Positions 28,257-36,383 of a stretch of DNA of 64,000 nt are shown here, piece by piece. Under the pieces are notes generated by a model that worked only from the letters and a program-made list of their open reading frames with translations, made no database searches and had not been told where the DNA came from. Location of the stretch: positions 536,809 through 600,808 of the forward strand of contig NZ_LMNA01000030.1 of the NCBI RefSeq assembly GCF_001422445.1. The letters are read 5' to 3'. The position numbers and the translations under genes were made by a program. Within the stretch, counting starts at the first letter, position 1. Every line of letters begins with the position of its first letter. Source of the stretch: Pseudorhodoferax sp. Leaf274. Lineage in GTDB: Bacteria > Pseudomonadota > Gammaproteobacteria > Burkholderiales > Burkholderiaceae_C.

Positions 28257-28796
28257 TTACTGCAGCGGTTTCTCGTAGTGGGTGTCCATGACCCTGGCGC
28301 CGCTCAGGTGCGCGAGGCGCTTGATGATCTCGGCCAGGCCCTGCAGGAACATCACGCCGAAGCCCAGCGGCATCAGCAAGGCGGCCGGCCAGCGGATCAG
28401 GCCGCCGATGCTGCCGGAGATCTCGCCGGTCTGGTACATGTTCCAGAAGAACGGAGCCGTCAGCCAGAACATCAGGCCCATGACCGGCAGCAGGAAGAAC
28501 GTCAGGCCGAACAGGTCCACGTAGACCGGCCCGTGGCCCTTGAGCTTGCCGTAGACGATGTCCACGCGCACGTGCTCGTTCAGGCTCAGCACGATGGGGG
28601 CGCCGAGCATCACGGTCGCGGCGAAGAGATACCACTGGATCTCGAGCCACGCGTTGGAGCTCATGTCGAGCCCATAGCGGATGAAGGCATTGCCGGCGGA
28701 GATCAGCGCGGCGGCCAGCACGGCGATGGCCGCGATGCGGCCGATCATGCGGCTGAGCCCGTCCACGGCCAGCGCGAACTTGAGAAGTGCAGACAA
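28257..28796 (-). CDS. dctQ: TRAP transporter small permease (DctQ)
   Basis: The 179-residue inner-membrane protein has four hydrophobic segments, with the DctQ pattern WLEIQWYLFAATVMLGAP in the middle and LMPLGFGVMFLQGLAEI near the end. I chose a TTG start (28796-28794). It has GGAGA at the right distance, gives the family length and begins SALLKFALAVDGLSR. A longer frame back to 28910 adds an Arg-rich stretch unlike the family. It opens the dctQ-dctM-PH gene unit, and a plausible promoter lies about 100 nt upstream. Confidence 0.87.
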   Translation of the reverse strand: MSALLKFALAVDGLSRMIGRIAAIAVLAAALISAGNAFIRYGLDMSSNAWLEIQWYLFAATVMLGAPIVLSLNEHVRVDIVYGKLKGHGPVYVDLFGLTFFLLPVMGLMFWLTAPFFWNMYQTGEISGSIGGLIRWPAALLMPLGFGVMFLQGLAEIIKRLAHLSGARVMDTHYEKPLQ

Positions 28797-28894
28797 GAGT
28801 CGTCTCCGGATCGAAGAAGTTGGGCGGCCGCACCGGTGGGCGCGGCAGCACGCCGGACGCTGGGGGCGTCGTCCGTTCGTGGCGGAAGCGCGCG

Positions 28895-28922
28895 ATGATA
28901 CCCGTCCCATTTGCAGGGTCTA
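28895..28922 (-). promoter_or_regulatory. Sigma-70-like promoter for dctQM
   Basis: On the minus strand TAGACC (28922-28917) and TATCAT (28900-28895) are separated by 16 nt. They match the -35 and -10 consensus at 4/6 and 5/6 positions. The box lies about 100 nt before the dctQ start, and this is the best hexamer pair seen in this gap. Confidence 0.45.
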
Positions 28923-28971
28923 CCCTGATGGACGGGCATGCCAGCGGCACGGCGCGCAGGGCCGCCGTGCC

Positions 28972-28977
28972 CATAAT
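28972..28977 (+). promoter_or_regulatory. -10 box 5 nt before the EgtB-like gene
   Basis: CATAAT is followed by GGCCC and the ATG at 28983. No Shine-Dalgarno site is present. This is the same arrangement as at uvrD, polA and the DUF2782 gene and suggests a leaderless or nearly leaderless message. Confidence 0.4.
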
Positions 28978-28982
28978 GGCCC

Positions 28983-30197
28983 ATGCCAACGCCCTCCGCC
29001 ACCACGCTGTCCGCGTCCGTGGACACGCCCGCCTTTCGCCGCGCCGGCCGCGAGGCCCTGTCGCTGGCCCTGATGGACGCGCGCAACCACACGCTGCATC
29101 TCCTGGACCTGTGCGAGCGCCACGGCGCGGGCATGGCCGGCAGGGCGGGCGACCCGCTCTGGCTGGCCGGCCATGCGGGCTGGTTCGCCGAGAGCTGGAT
29201 CGGCCGCAATCCGCAGCGCCACCAGGGGCCGGCGTGTCCGCCGCGGCCGGTGCGCCTGGCCTCCATCGAGGCGCGGGCCGAGCTGTGGTGGGGCAGCGGT
29301 GCGGAACAGGGCCCCGACGCCGCCACCACGCGGGCCTACCTGCTGGAGCAGCTGGAGAGCACGCTCGAGTTGCTCGAGAAGGCGCCCGAGGACGACGCCG
29401 GCCTGTACTTCTTCCGCCTGGCCGTGCTGCACGAGGACCAGCGCGGCGAGGACATCCTGGTGCAGGCGCAGCGCCTGGGCGTGCCGGTGCCGCTGCTGGC
29501 GCGCGAACCGCGCCGGCCGGCCGCGCCGCTGCTGGTGCCGGCCACGCGCTGGCAGCTCGGCGCCATGCCGACGGGCCTCGTGCTCGACAACGAGCAATGG
29601 GCGCATGCGGTGGAGGTTCCGGAGTTCGAGATCGATGCGCAGCCGGTCAGCTGGGCCCAGTTCGTGGAGTTCGTGGACGATGGCGGCTACGACCGTGCCG
29701 ACCTGTGGCGGCCGGAAGGCTGGGCCTGGCTGGAGCGCGAGCAGGCCCTGGACGATGGCCGGCGCGGGCCGCGCTACGTGGAGCAGATCGGCGTGGCCAG
29801 CGGCGCCGTGCTGCAGCAGCGTTTCGGACGGCCGGTGCGCATGGCCGCCGAGCACAGCGCCACGCACGTGAGCTGGTGGGAAGCCGATGCCTGGTGCCGC
29901 TGGGCCGGGCGGCGCCTGCCTGCCGAGGCCGAATGGGATTGCGCCGCGCACACCGCGGCGCGGCGCGGCTTCGACTGGGGCATGGTGCACGAATGGATGG
30001 CCGGCACGCTCCAGCCCTGGCCCGGTTTCACGCCCGGCCCCTGGGCCGAGCTGAGCCAGCCCTGGATGGGGCGCGCACGGGTGCTGCGCGGCGCCTCCTT
30101 TGCCACGCGTGCGCGGCTGCACGACCGTGGCCTGCGCGGTTTCGCGCTGCCCGACAACGACTGGCGCTTCGTCGGGTTCAGGACCTGCGCGCTGTGA
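28983..30197 (+). CDS. EgtB/SenA-like DinB-FGE protein with altered iron site
   Basis: The 404-residue protein has an N-terminal DinB-like helical domain and a C-terminal formylglycine-generating/sulfatase-modifying fold (HVSWWEADAWCRWAGRRLP, RGASFATR, final WRFVGFRTC). This is the architecture of the non-heme iron C-S or C-Se bond-forming enzymes EgtB, OvoA and SenA. In those enzymes three histidines bind iron: one in a HxGWF-type segment and two in HX3HXE. Here His64 (LAGHAGWF) and His150 are present, but the third ligand is Arg154 (HEDQRGE). The DNA is unambiguous at this codon (CGC). The enzyme may have lost iron catalysis or changed function. No egtD, senB or other partner gene is near. 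Confidence 0.8.
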   Translation: MPTPSATTLSASVDTPAFRRAGREALSLALMDARNHTLHLLDLCERHGAGMAGRAGDPLWLAGHAGWFAESWIGRNPQRHQGPACPPRPVRLASIEARAELWWGSGAEQGPDAATTRAYLLEQLESTLELLEKAPEDDAGLYFFRLAVLHEDQRGEDILVQAQRLGVPVPLLAREPRRPAAPLLVPATRWQLGAMPTGLVLDNEQWAHAVEVPEFEIDAQPVSWAQFVEFVDDGGYDRADLWRPEGWAWLEREQALDDGRRGPRYVEQIGVASGAVLQQRFGRPVRMAAEHSATHVSWWEADAWCRWAGRRLPAEAEWDCAAHTAARRGFDWGMVHEWMAGTLQPWPGFTPGPWAELSQPWMGRARVLRGASFATRARLHDRGLRGFALPDNDWRFVGFRTCAL

Positions 30198-30200
30198 GGC

Positions 30201-30770
30201 TCAGGGCTTGGCGGCAGGTGCCGCGGCCGGCTCGGGCGTGGCGATGGCGGCATCGAGCTTCTTGCGGATGGTCGCCTCCAGCGCCTTGAGCTTGGGCTCC
30301 ATGTCGCCGCGCACCTCGGGGCCGAGCTTCTCGGCCAGCGGGCGGAACATTTCATCGTTGGACTGCTGGTACTTGCGGAAGGCCGGCGATTCCAGCACGC
30401 CGATCAGCTGCTTGAGTTCGGCCTCGGAGAACTTGGCCTCCAGCACGGCACCGGTGGTGGCCGGCAGCAGGCGCACCGCGCCCTCGCGCAGGATCGGGGT
30501 GCTGTCGTCCACGAACTTGCGCACGTCGGCCTGGACATCGCGGATCAGCGCCTCGCGCTTTTCCAGCGGCACGCGCTGCTGGATCACCGCGTTGACCGAC
30601 TGCATGATCGCCACGGCCGGTCGCTCGGCCAGGCCGCGCACCTGGGTCTCCACGATCGGGCGCTGCAACTGCAGCACCTTGTTGATGAGTTCCTTCTTGG
30701 CGGGGGAGGTTTCGGCATGGGCCAGGGTGCTGGCCGCGACCAGCAATGCAGCGGCGAGGATCTTGTTCAA
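30201..30770 (-). CDS. DUF2059-like secreted protein
   Basis: The 189-residue protein has a clean signal peptide (MNKILAAALLVAASTLAHA). The rest is a helical body ending with an Ala/Pro-rich tail. The segment around FSEAELKQLIGVLESPAFRK (about 113-132) matches the C-terminal DUF2059 signature that contains a SPxGRK-like turn. Function is unknown, and the location should be periplasmic. It converges with the EgtB-like gene, leaving only 3 nt between stop codons. Confidence 0.65.
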   Translation of the reverse strand: MNKILAAALLVAASTLAHAETSPAKKELINKVLQLQRPIVETQVRGLAERPAVAIMQSVNAVIQQRVPLEKREALIRDVQADVRKFVDDSTPILREGAVRLLPATTGAVLEAKFSEAELKQLIGVLESPAFRKYQQSNDEMFRPLAEKLGPEVRGDMEPKLKALEATIRKKLDAAIATPEPAAAPAAKP

Positions 30771-30868
30771 GGCGTGGTTCCTGAAATGGGAGGGGGCGGG
30801 CGGAACCCGGCGGCGCGGGCGTACGGCGCATTATCTATACGCCCGGCGACAGCGCCGGCGCCGGCAAT

Positions 30869-31744
30869 TCAGCGCGCCGCCAGCAGCGCCACGAGTTCGG
30901 GCAGCAGCCGCTCGCCGTTGCCCGCCTGCACGGCCGCGTCCAGTGTCTGGCGCACGCCCTGGGCCACGTCGCGCGGCGCGCCGCCGTCCTCGGCCATCTG
31001 CGTGTAGTAGCCCAGGTCCTTCAGCGCGTTGGACATCGAGAAGCGCAGGCCCGAGGTGTCCTGCGCGAGCAGGAAGGGCTTGAGCCGTTCCAGCGCCGCG
31101 CCGCCGCCGCCGCCCTTGGCCAGCACGTCGACGAAGACCTCGGGCGCGACGCCCGCGCGCTGCGCGCAGGCCGCGGCCTCGGCCAGCAGCGTGACGAAGC
31201 CCAGCGATACGTAGTTGTGCAGCAGCTTCATGCGGTGGCCGGCGCCGATCGGGCCGGCGTGCGTGATGTTCTCGGCGAAGCAGGCCAGCAGCGGCCGGCA
31301 TTCGGCGAACAGTGCGGCGTCGCCGCCGACCAGCAGGTTCAGCCGGCCCTCGTGCGCCTCCTTGGGCGTGCGCGTCATCGGCGTGTCCAGGAAGCGGCCG
31401 CCCGCGGCCTGCACGGCCTGGGCCACGCGCTCGGTGGAGGTGGGCACCGCCGTGGAGCAGTCGATCACCACGGTGCCGGGCTGGAGCCCCTCCAGCACGC
31501 CGCCCGCGCCCAGCAGCACGGCCTCGACCTGGGGCGTGCCGGTCACGCACAGGACCACCACCTCGGACGCGGCGGCCACGTCCCTGGCGCTCGTCTGCGT
31601 GGTGACGCCGGCCGCCTTCAGTTCGTCCAGCGGCTGGTTGCCGGCGTGCTCGAGCACGGTGAGCGGGTAGCCGTGCCTGGCGATGTTGCGCGCGATGCCG
31701 TGGCCCATGAGGCCGATGCCGATCATGCCGATCTTCTGTTTCAT
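30869..31744 (-). CDS. Beta-hydroxyacid dehydrogenase (3-hydroxyisobutyrate dehydrogenase family)
   Basis: The 291-residue enzyme has the NAD(P)-binding IGMIGIGLMG (5-14), the substrate-binding VIDCSTAVPTST, and the catalytic lysine in GHRMKLLHNY. These place it with 3-hydroxyisobutyrate, tartronate semialdehyde and L-threonate dehydrogenases. Next to it are a divergent decarboxylating dehydrogenase and a sugar-acid operon with a DUF1537 kinase. A threonate dehydrogenase (LtnD)-like role is therefore plausible but not shown. I chose the ATG at 31744 because the family N-terminus begins MKQKIGMIG. Frames open further upstream add a Pro-rich stretch without family likeness. Confidence 0.8.
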   Translation of the reverse strand: MKQKIGMIGIGLMGHGIARNIARHGYPLTVLEHAGNQPLDELKAAGVTTQTSARDVAAASEVVVLCVTGTPQVEAVLLGAGGVLEGLQPGTVVIDCSTAVPTSTERVAQAVQAAGGRFLDTPMTRTPKEAHEGRLNLLVGGDAALFAECRPLLACFAENITHAGPIGAGHRMKLLHNYVSLGFVTLLAEAAACAQRAGVAPEVFVDVLAKGGGGGAALERLKPFLLAQDTSGLRFSMSNALKDLGYYTQMAEDGGAPRDVAQGVRQTLDAAVQAGNGERLLPELVALLAAR

Positions 31745-31851
31745 GCCGTTGTCCTTGCGTGGTGGCGGGGTGGCCGGGGTGGTATGGGGGGCCTGCGGCG
31801 CGGGATTGTCTGGCATATTCGCCGGCCACAGACCAAGGAGACCCGACAGCC

Positions 31852-32937
31852 ATGCGCAGCTACGACATCGCGACCATCGAAGGCGACGGCATCGGCCCGG
31901 AGGTCTGCCAGGCGGCGGTCACCGTGCTGGCCGAGGCCTGCGGCACCGGCCTGCTGAACTTTGCCCAGCTCGACGGCGGCGCCTTGCACTACCAGCGCAC
32001 CGGCGCCGTGCTGCCGGACGACACCTTCGCCGCCTGCAGCACCATGCACGCCATGCTGCACGGCGCGGCCGGCCTGCCGGGCGTGACCTATCCCGATGGC
32101 ACCGAGGTCGGCAACGACCTGCACCTGCAGCTGCGCTTCAAGCTCGACCTGTTCGCCAACGTGCGGCCGATCCGGCTGTATGCGGGCGCGCAGTCGCCGC
32201 TGTCGGGCTTCAAGCCAGGCCAGATCGACTACGTGATCGTGCGCGAGAACACCGAAGGGCTCTATGCCAGCCGCGGCGCGGGCGTCAACCTGCGCGGCGA
32301 GGTGGCGACCGACCAGCTCGTCATCACGCGCAAGGGCACGGAGCGCGTGGCCAGGTTTTCGTTCGACCTGGCGCGCCGGCGCAAGGGCGCGCCGCGCGAC
32401 GGCAAGCGCCGCGTGACGGTCTGCGACAAGGCCAACATCCTGCGCAGCTATGCGTTCTTCCGTGCCGTCTGCGACGAGGTGGCGGCCGGCTACCCCGACG
32501 TGGAGATCGACTACGCCTATGCCGACGCGATCACCGTGCACATGCTCAAGAAGCCCGATTTCTACGACGTGATCGTGGCCGAGAACATGTTCGGCGACAT
32601 CATTTCCGACCTGGGCGCAGGCACCGTGGGCGGCCTGGGCATCGCGGCCTCGGCCGAACTCGGCGAGCGCCATGGCCTGTTCCAGGGTGCGCACGGCTCG
32701 GCGCCCGACATCGCGGGGCAGAACCTGGCCAGCCCCATCGCCACCATCCTGTCGGGTGCGCTGATGCTGCGCTGGCTCGGCGAGCAGCACGGCGACCAGG
32801 CGCTGTCGACCGGCGCCGACCGTGTCGAGCAGGCCGTCGAGGCGGTGCTGGCCGAAGGCCGCGTGGTGCCGCGCGACCTGGGCGGCCAGGCCAGCTGCAC
32901 CGAGATGACCGACGCGATCTGCCGGCGCCTGCGCTGA
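31852..32937 (+). CDS. Isocitrate/isopropylmalate-type decarboxylating dehydrogenase
   Basis: The 361-residue NAD(P)-dependent enzyme shows family marks: [10 protein letters not shown] near the N-terminus, the substrate-loop [18 protein letters not shown], the metal-binding aspartates in YADA and in [14 protein letters not shown], and the adenine-binding [11 protein letters not shown]. It oxidises a 2-hydroxy acid with a beta carboxylate and usually decarboxylates it. Sequence alone does not separate isopropylmalate, tartrate and homoisocitrate types. Ordinary leuB would normally sit with leuCD, which is absent here, so a catabolic (tartrate-like) role is more likely. AAGGAG precedes the ATG. 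It is divergent from the beta-hydroxyacid dehydrogenase gene and convergent with the GntR gene. Confidence 0.8.
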   Translation: MRSYDIATIEGDGIGPEVCQAAVTVLAEACGTGLLNFAQLDGGALHYQRTGAVLPDDTFAACSTMHAMLHGAAGLPGVTYPDGTEVGNDLHLQLRFKLDLFANVRPIRLYAGAQSPLSGFKPGQIDYVIVRENTEGLYASRGAGVNLRGEVATDQLVITRKGTERVARFSFDLARRRKGAPRDGKRRVTVCDKANILRSYAFFRAVCDEVAAGYPDVEIDYAYADAITVHMLKKPDFYDVIVAENMFGDIISDLGAGTVGGLGIAASAELGERHGLFQGAHGSAPDIAGQNLASPIATILSGALMLRWLGEQHGDQALSTGADRVEQAVEAVLAEGRVVPRDLGGQASCTEMTDAICRRLR

Positions 32938-32939
32938 AG

Positions 32940-33665
32940 TCAGCCAGCGCCCTGCTGCTGCGCGATGCGCTGGTACATCGCGTTGGAGCGCAGCAGATGG
33001 GCGCGCATGGCCTGCTCGGCCGCGTCGCCATCGTGCGCGGCGATCGCATCGACGATGCGCTGGTGCTCGGCCAGCGTCAGCTGCTCCGCGCCGGGCGCGC
33101 GCACCAGCGGCTGGTAGTAGTCGCTGCCCCAGCGGAAGATGGCCTCGACGATGGCCGGGAAGATCGGGTTGCCGCCGATGCGCGCGATCTCGCGGTGGAA
33201 GGCCATGTCGCGGTCCAGGAAACGGTCCAGGTCCGCCAGTGAATCCCTGTGCTCGGCGATGCGCTGCTGCAAGGCCTGCACATCCTCGCGCGTGGCGCGC
33301 TCGGCCGCCATGCGCGCGGTGCCGGCTTCGAGGAACACGCGCGCGTCCTTCATGTGCTCCAGCGTGTCGGGCTGCATGCTGAGCAGGTGGCGTGCGCCGC
33401 TGCCGATCTGGCGGATCAGGTCGTCGGCCGTGGGCACCACCACGCGGGCGCGCTCGCCGTGCGAGATCTCCACGATGCCCGAGCGCTCCATCGCCTGCAG
33501 CGCCTCGCGCACGGCGGGCCGGCCGACGCCGTAGAAGTCCATCAGCTCGCGCTCGGGCGGCAGCTGGTCGCCCGGGCGGATCTCGCCGCCCTCGATGCGT
33601 GCCATCAGGCGCTCGACGACCTCCTGGTAGAGCTTGCGTTTGAGGATCGGGCCGGTAGAGCTCAT
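32940..33665 (-). CDS. GntR regulator, FadR subfamily
   Basis: The 241-residue protein has an N-terminal winged helix (about 8-75, with GDQLPPERELMDFYGVGRPAVREAL). An all-helical FCD effector domain follows, in which metal-binding residues are likely (DRDMAFHREIARIGGN). FadR-subfamily members bind TNGTNNNACNA palindromes and are usually released by a sugar acid or its product. Exactly such a site lies at 39822-39832, before the first gene of the operon that ends with this gene. The gene is 54 nt downstream of the DUF1537 kinase on the same strand, so it is probably autoregulated with the pathway. Confidence 0.88.
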   Translation of the reverse strand: MSSTGPILKRKLYQEVVERLMARIEGGEIRPGDQLPPERELMDFYGVGRPAVREALQAMERSGIVEISHGERARVVVPTADDLIRQIGSGARHLLSMQPDTLEHMKDARVFLEAGTARMAAERATREDVQALQQRIAEHRDSLADLDRFLDRDMAFHREIARIGGNPIFPAIVEAIFRWGSDYYQPLVRAPGAEQLTLAEHQRIVDAIAAHDGDAAEQAMRAHLLRSNAMYQRIAQQQGAG

Positions 33666-33719
33666 GCGTAAGGCGCGGACGGGCAGGGTGGGGCGCGGTG
33701 GGTGGGCTGGGCCGGCACA

Positions 33720-35117
33720 TTATCCGGTGGGCTGTGCAGCGGTTCCGTCGCGCACGCTGGCGAAGAAGCCGGCCGCGCCCATCTGTCCGCCCTTGAGCAC
33801 GATCTCCAGGCCGTCGCGCCGTGCATCGGCCGACCATGCGCGGCACAGCGGCGCGCCCGGTGCCAGGCCCGCGGCGACCGTGAGCGCCGTGATGCCGAGC
33901 GCGGCGGCCACCTCGCCCGAGCTGTCGCCGCCGGCCACCGCGATGCGGCGCAGCGCAGGCACGCGGTCGAGCAGCGCGCGCATGGTGGCGGCCAGCACTT
34001 CGCCGGTGCGCTGGCCGGCCTGCGCGCGCGACAGGCCTGCGCTGGCAGCGGTGGCGTCGAAGGCGTGCACCGCCGGATCGTCAGGGCCGCGTGCGGTGTA
34101 GATCAGCGGGCTGGCCCCCTGCTCAAGAGCGGCGCAGGCCGCGGCGAGCACGCGTGCGACTTCGGCCTGCGCATCGGGGCCGAGCGCGCGCGCCAGGTCG
34201 AGCCGCAGCAGTGCAAAGCCATCGGCCTCGGCCTGGTCGATCTGCCGCGCCGTGACCGGCGAGCAGCTGCCGCTGACGGCGGCCATGCGGCCGGCCGGGG
34301 CGGCGGGCGGGAGCGGCACTGGGGCAGGCAGCTGGCCTTGGGAGCGCCACCAGGCCGCCAGCGCGTACTGCAGGCCGGATGAAGAGGCTGTGAACACGCC
34401 CGCGCCGCGCTGCTCCCAGGCCAGACGGCCGGCCTCGCGCAGCGTGTCGTCGTCCAGCACGTCGACCAGCACGATGGGCGGTTCGCCCGCACCGTCCAGG
34501 CACTGTGCCAGCGCGTGCGCACCGCGCCCGGCCTTGAGCTGCGTGAAGTCCACCAGCGCGCGTGCGCGCCCGGTTTGCGCGCCCAGGTGGCGGCGCAGAT
34601 CGGCCTCGGCCATGGGCGTCACCGGGTGGCGCGACATGGTCGGGTGCCGGTCCAGCCGCCAGCCCTGGCCGTCGGCCACGGCGAACAGGTTGCCGAACGC
34701 CTGGTAGCGGCCCAGGCGCGGTGCGCCCACCACCATGGGCGACCAGTTGCCAGGCATCAGCGGCACGCCGATGTCGATGGCGCAGCCGATCGAGCCCGTG
34801 GTGGGCGAGGAGTCGAAGGTGGAGCAGACCTTGTACTGCAGCAGCGGCGCGCCGAGCCCGGCCAGCGCCCGCAGGGCCGGGCGCAGATGGGCCTGCATCC
34901 AGGCCGGGTCGCGGCCGCGCGACTGCCCGGCCAGGCCCACGCAGCGCGCGTGCGGAAAGCGCGCCAGAGCCGCCGCATCCGGCGTCTGCAGGAACAGCAC
35001 GGTCGGCACGCCGGCGGCCGTGAAGGCCTCCAGCACGTCGGTTGAGCCGGTGAAGTCGTCGCCGTAGTAGGCCAGCAGCAGGCCATCGGGGAGTTCGGTG
35101 GGCAGGGGTTCGGCCAT
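33720..35117 (-). CDS. oiaK: DUF1537 four-carbon/branched sugar-acid kinase, OiaK-like
   Basis: The 465-residue kinase carries the N-terminal substrate domain (AYYGDDFTGSTD, 16-27) and the C-terminal nucleotide domain (VAGGDSSGEVAAALG and LKGGQMGAA), the full DUF1537 architecture. Characterised members phosphorylate 3-oxo-tetronates (OtnK) or 3-oxo-isoapionate (OiaK). Its ATG overlaps the stop of the RuBisCO-like gene (TGATG), and an ApnO-like gene is in the same operon. That combination matches the D-apionate route better than the tetronate route, which would need otnC/otnI. The symbol is therefore an inference from context. It is cytoplasmic. Confidence 0.75.
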   Translation of the reverse strand: MAEPLPTELPDGLLLAYYGDDFTGSTDVLEAFTAAGVPTVLFLQTPDAAALARFPHARCVGLAGQSRGRDPAWMQAHLRPALRALAGLGAPLLQYKVCSTFDSSPTTGSIGCAIDIGVPLMPGNWSPMVVGAPRLGRYQAFGNLFAVADGQGWRLDRHPTMSRHPVTPMAEADLRRHLGAQTGRARALVDFTQLKAGRGAHALAQCLDGAGEPPIVLVDVLDDDTLREAGRLAWEQRGAGVFTASSSGLQYALAAWWRSQGQLPAPVPLPPAAPAGRMAAVSGSCSPVTARQIDQAEADGFALLRLDLARALGPDAQAEVARVLAAACAALEQGASPLIYTARGPDDPAVHAFDATAASAGLSRAQAGQRTGEVLAATMRALLDRVPALRRIAVAGGDSSGEVAAALGITALTVAAGLAPGAPLCRAWSADARRDGLEIVLKGGQMGAAGFFASVRDGTAAQPTG

Positions 35118-36379
35118 CACCAGAATCCCAGCGCGGCCTGCAGCGCGGTGTGCTGCCGCGCGTGTTCGGCCAGCGGCACGCCAGCCTGCGCGGCGTCCCA
35201 GGCCTGGCGCATCGCGGCCACGCCCGCGCCGATGCCGCCCGGGTGGCCCAGGATGCCGCCGCCGGCGGCGTGGATCAGGTCGCAGCCGCCCACGGCCGCG
35301 TGCGTGGGCGCGGCCTGCAGCCCGGTCTGGCCGGAGCTGAACACGGGCATGGCGGCCATGGGATGGTCGGTAAAGGCCGGCGCCAGCACCGCCCGCGCAG
35401 CGGCGATGACGCTCTCGTCCGGCTCGCTGAACTTGTTGGCCAGGCCGTTCACGTGCAGGTGGTCGGCACCGGCCAGGCGCCAGAGCAGCTGCCAGGGCGC
35501 GTAGTCCCAGCCCAGGGCCGGGCTGCGCGACAGGTAGCCCCAGCCGGCACGGTGCGCGTGGATCGGCAGCTGCGCGTGCTTGCGCAAGGCCAGCAGGCCG
35601 GCGATGCCGATGGAGTTGAGGCAGACCATCACGCAGGTGCCGCCGAGTGCGAGCACCAGGTCGTGGCGCGCGCGCATCTCGTCCAGGTCGCCCGTGATGT
35701 TGAAGGCCACCATGGCCTTGCGGCCGCTGCGCTGGGCCGCGTCGTTGACCACCTGCATCACGGCGCGCGCGCGTTCGTCGAACGGGCAGTGCGGGCCGTC
35801 GGCCTGCAGTTCGTCGTCCTTGACGAAGTCGATGCCGCCTTCCACCAGCAGCCGCACCGTGTCGGCCGTCTGCGCCGGCGACAGGCCCACGCTGGGCTTG
35901 ACGATGGTGCCGATCAGCGGGCCATGCGCAACGCCGGCCAGTTGGCGCGTGCCAACGATGCCGAAGGCCGGTCCTGGCGCAGCGGCCGCAAAGGCCGCCG
36001 GCAGGCGCAGGTCCAGCAGCCGCAGCCCCGACACCTGGCGCAGCTCGAACAGGTTGCCGGCCACGGTGGACGCCAGGTTGGGCAGCGAGGGCCCCAGGTT
36101 CTCCAGCGGCCACGACAGCGTGAGCCGGCAGCGCGTGTAGCGCGCCGACACCATGCCGCCGGGCAGGCTGGGGCGGTCGCTGTGGTCGATCACCTCCAGC
36201 TGCTCCACGCGCGCACCGGAGCGCGCCTTGAGCGCGGGCGTCTCGCCCGGCACGGCCGTGAAGGTGCCGCTGGACTGCTCGCCGGCGATGACCTCGGCGG
36301 CGCGCTGCGGGTCATCGCCGGTCTCCAGCCAGTAGCTGGCGTGGATGCGGCCATCGGCCGATTCGAAGCGGGCCGCCAT
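35117..36379 (-). CDS. RuBisCO-like protein (type IV), probable 3-oxo-isoapionate-4-phosphate enzyme
   Basis: The 420-residue protein is a RuBisCO large-subunit homologue. Retained residues include Lys161 (TIVKPSVGL), the carbamylation and metal site KDDE at 187-190, HAHR (274-277), HLH (307-309), a loop-6-like lysine at 316 (NGLANKF) and the phosphate loop GGG...GHPGG (373-382). The lysine two residues after Lys161 is Ser. Because the metal and phosphate sites are intact, an active enzyme on a phosphorylated sugar acid is expected. Known members in apiose pathways are decarboxylases (XylX) or transcarboxylase/hydrolases (OiaX), and I cannot tell which from sequence alone. It lies 4 nt after the TRAP binding-protein gene and overlaps the kinase gene. 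No phosphoribulokinase or small subunit is present. Confidence 0.85.
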   Translation of the reverse strand: MAARFESADGRIHASYWLETGDDPQRAAEVIAGEQSSGTFTAVPGETPALKARSGARVEQLEVIDHSDRPSLPGGMVSARYTRCRLTLSWPLENLGPSLPNLASTVAGNLFELRQVSGLRLLDLRLPAAFAAAAPGPAFGIVGTRQLAGVAHGPLIGTIVKPSVGLSPAQTADTVRLLVEGGIDFVKDDELQADGPHCPFDERARAVMQVVNDAAQRSGRKAMVAFNITGDLDEMRARHDLVLALGGTCVMVCLNSIGIAGLLALRKHAQLPIHAHRAGWGYLSRSPALGWDYAPWQLLWRLAGADHLHVNGLANKFSEPDESVIAAARAVLAPAFTDHPMAAMPVFSSGQTGLQAAPTHAAVGGCDLIHAAGGGILGHPGGIGAGVAAMRQAWDAAQAGVPLAEHARQHTALQAALGFW

Positions 36380-36383
36380 GCTG

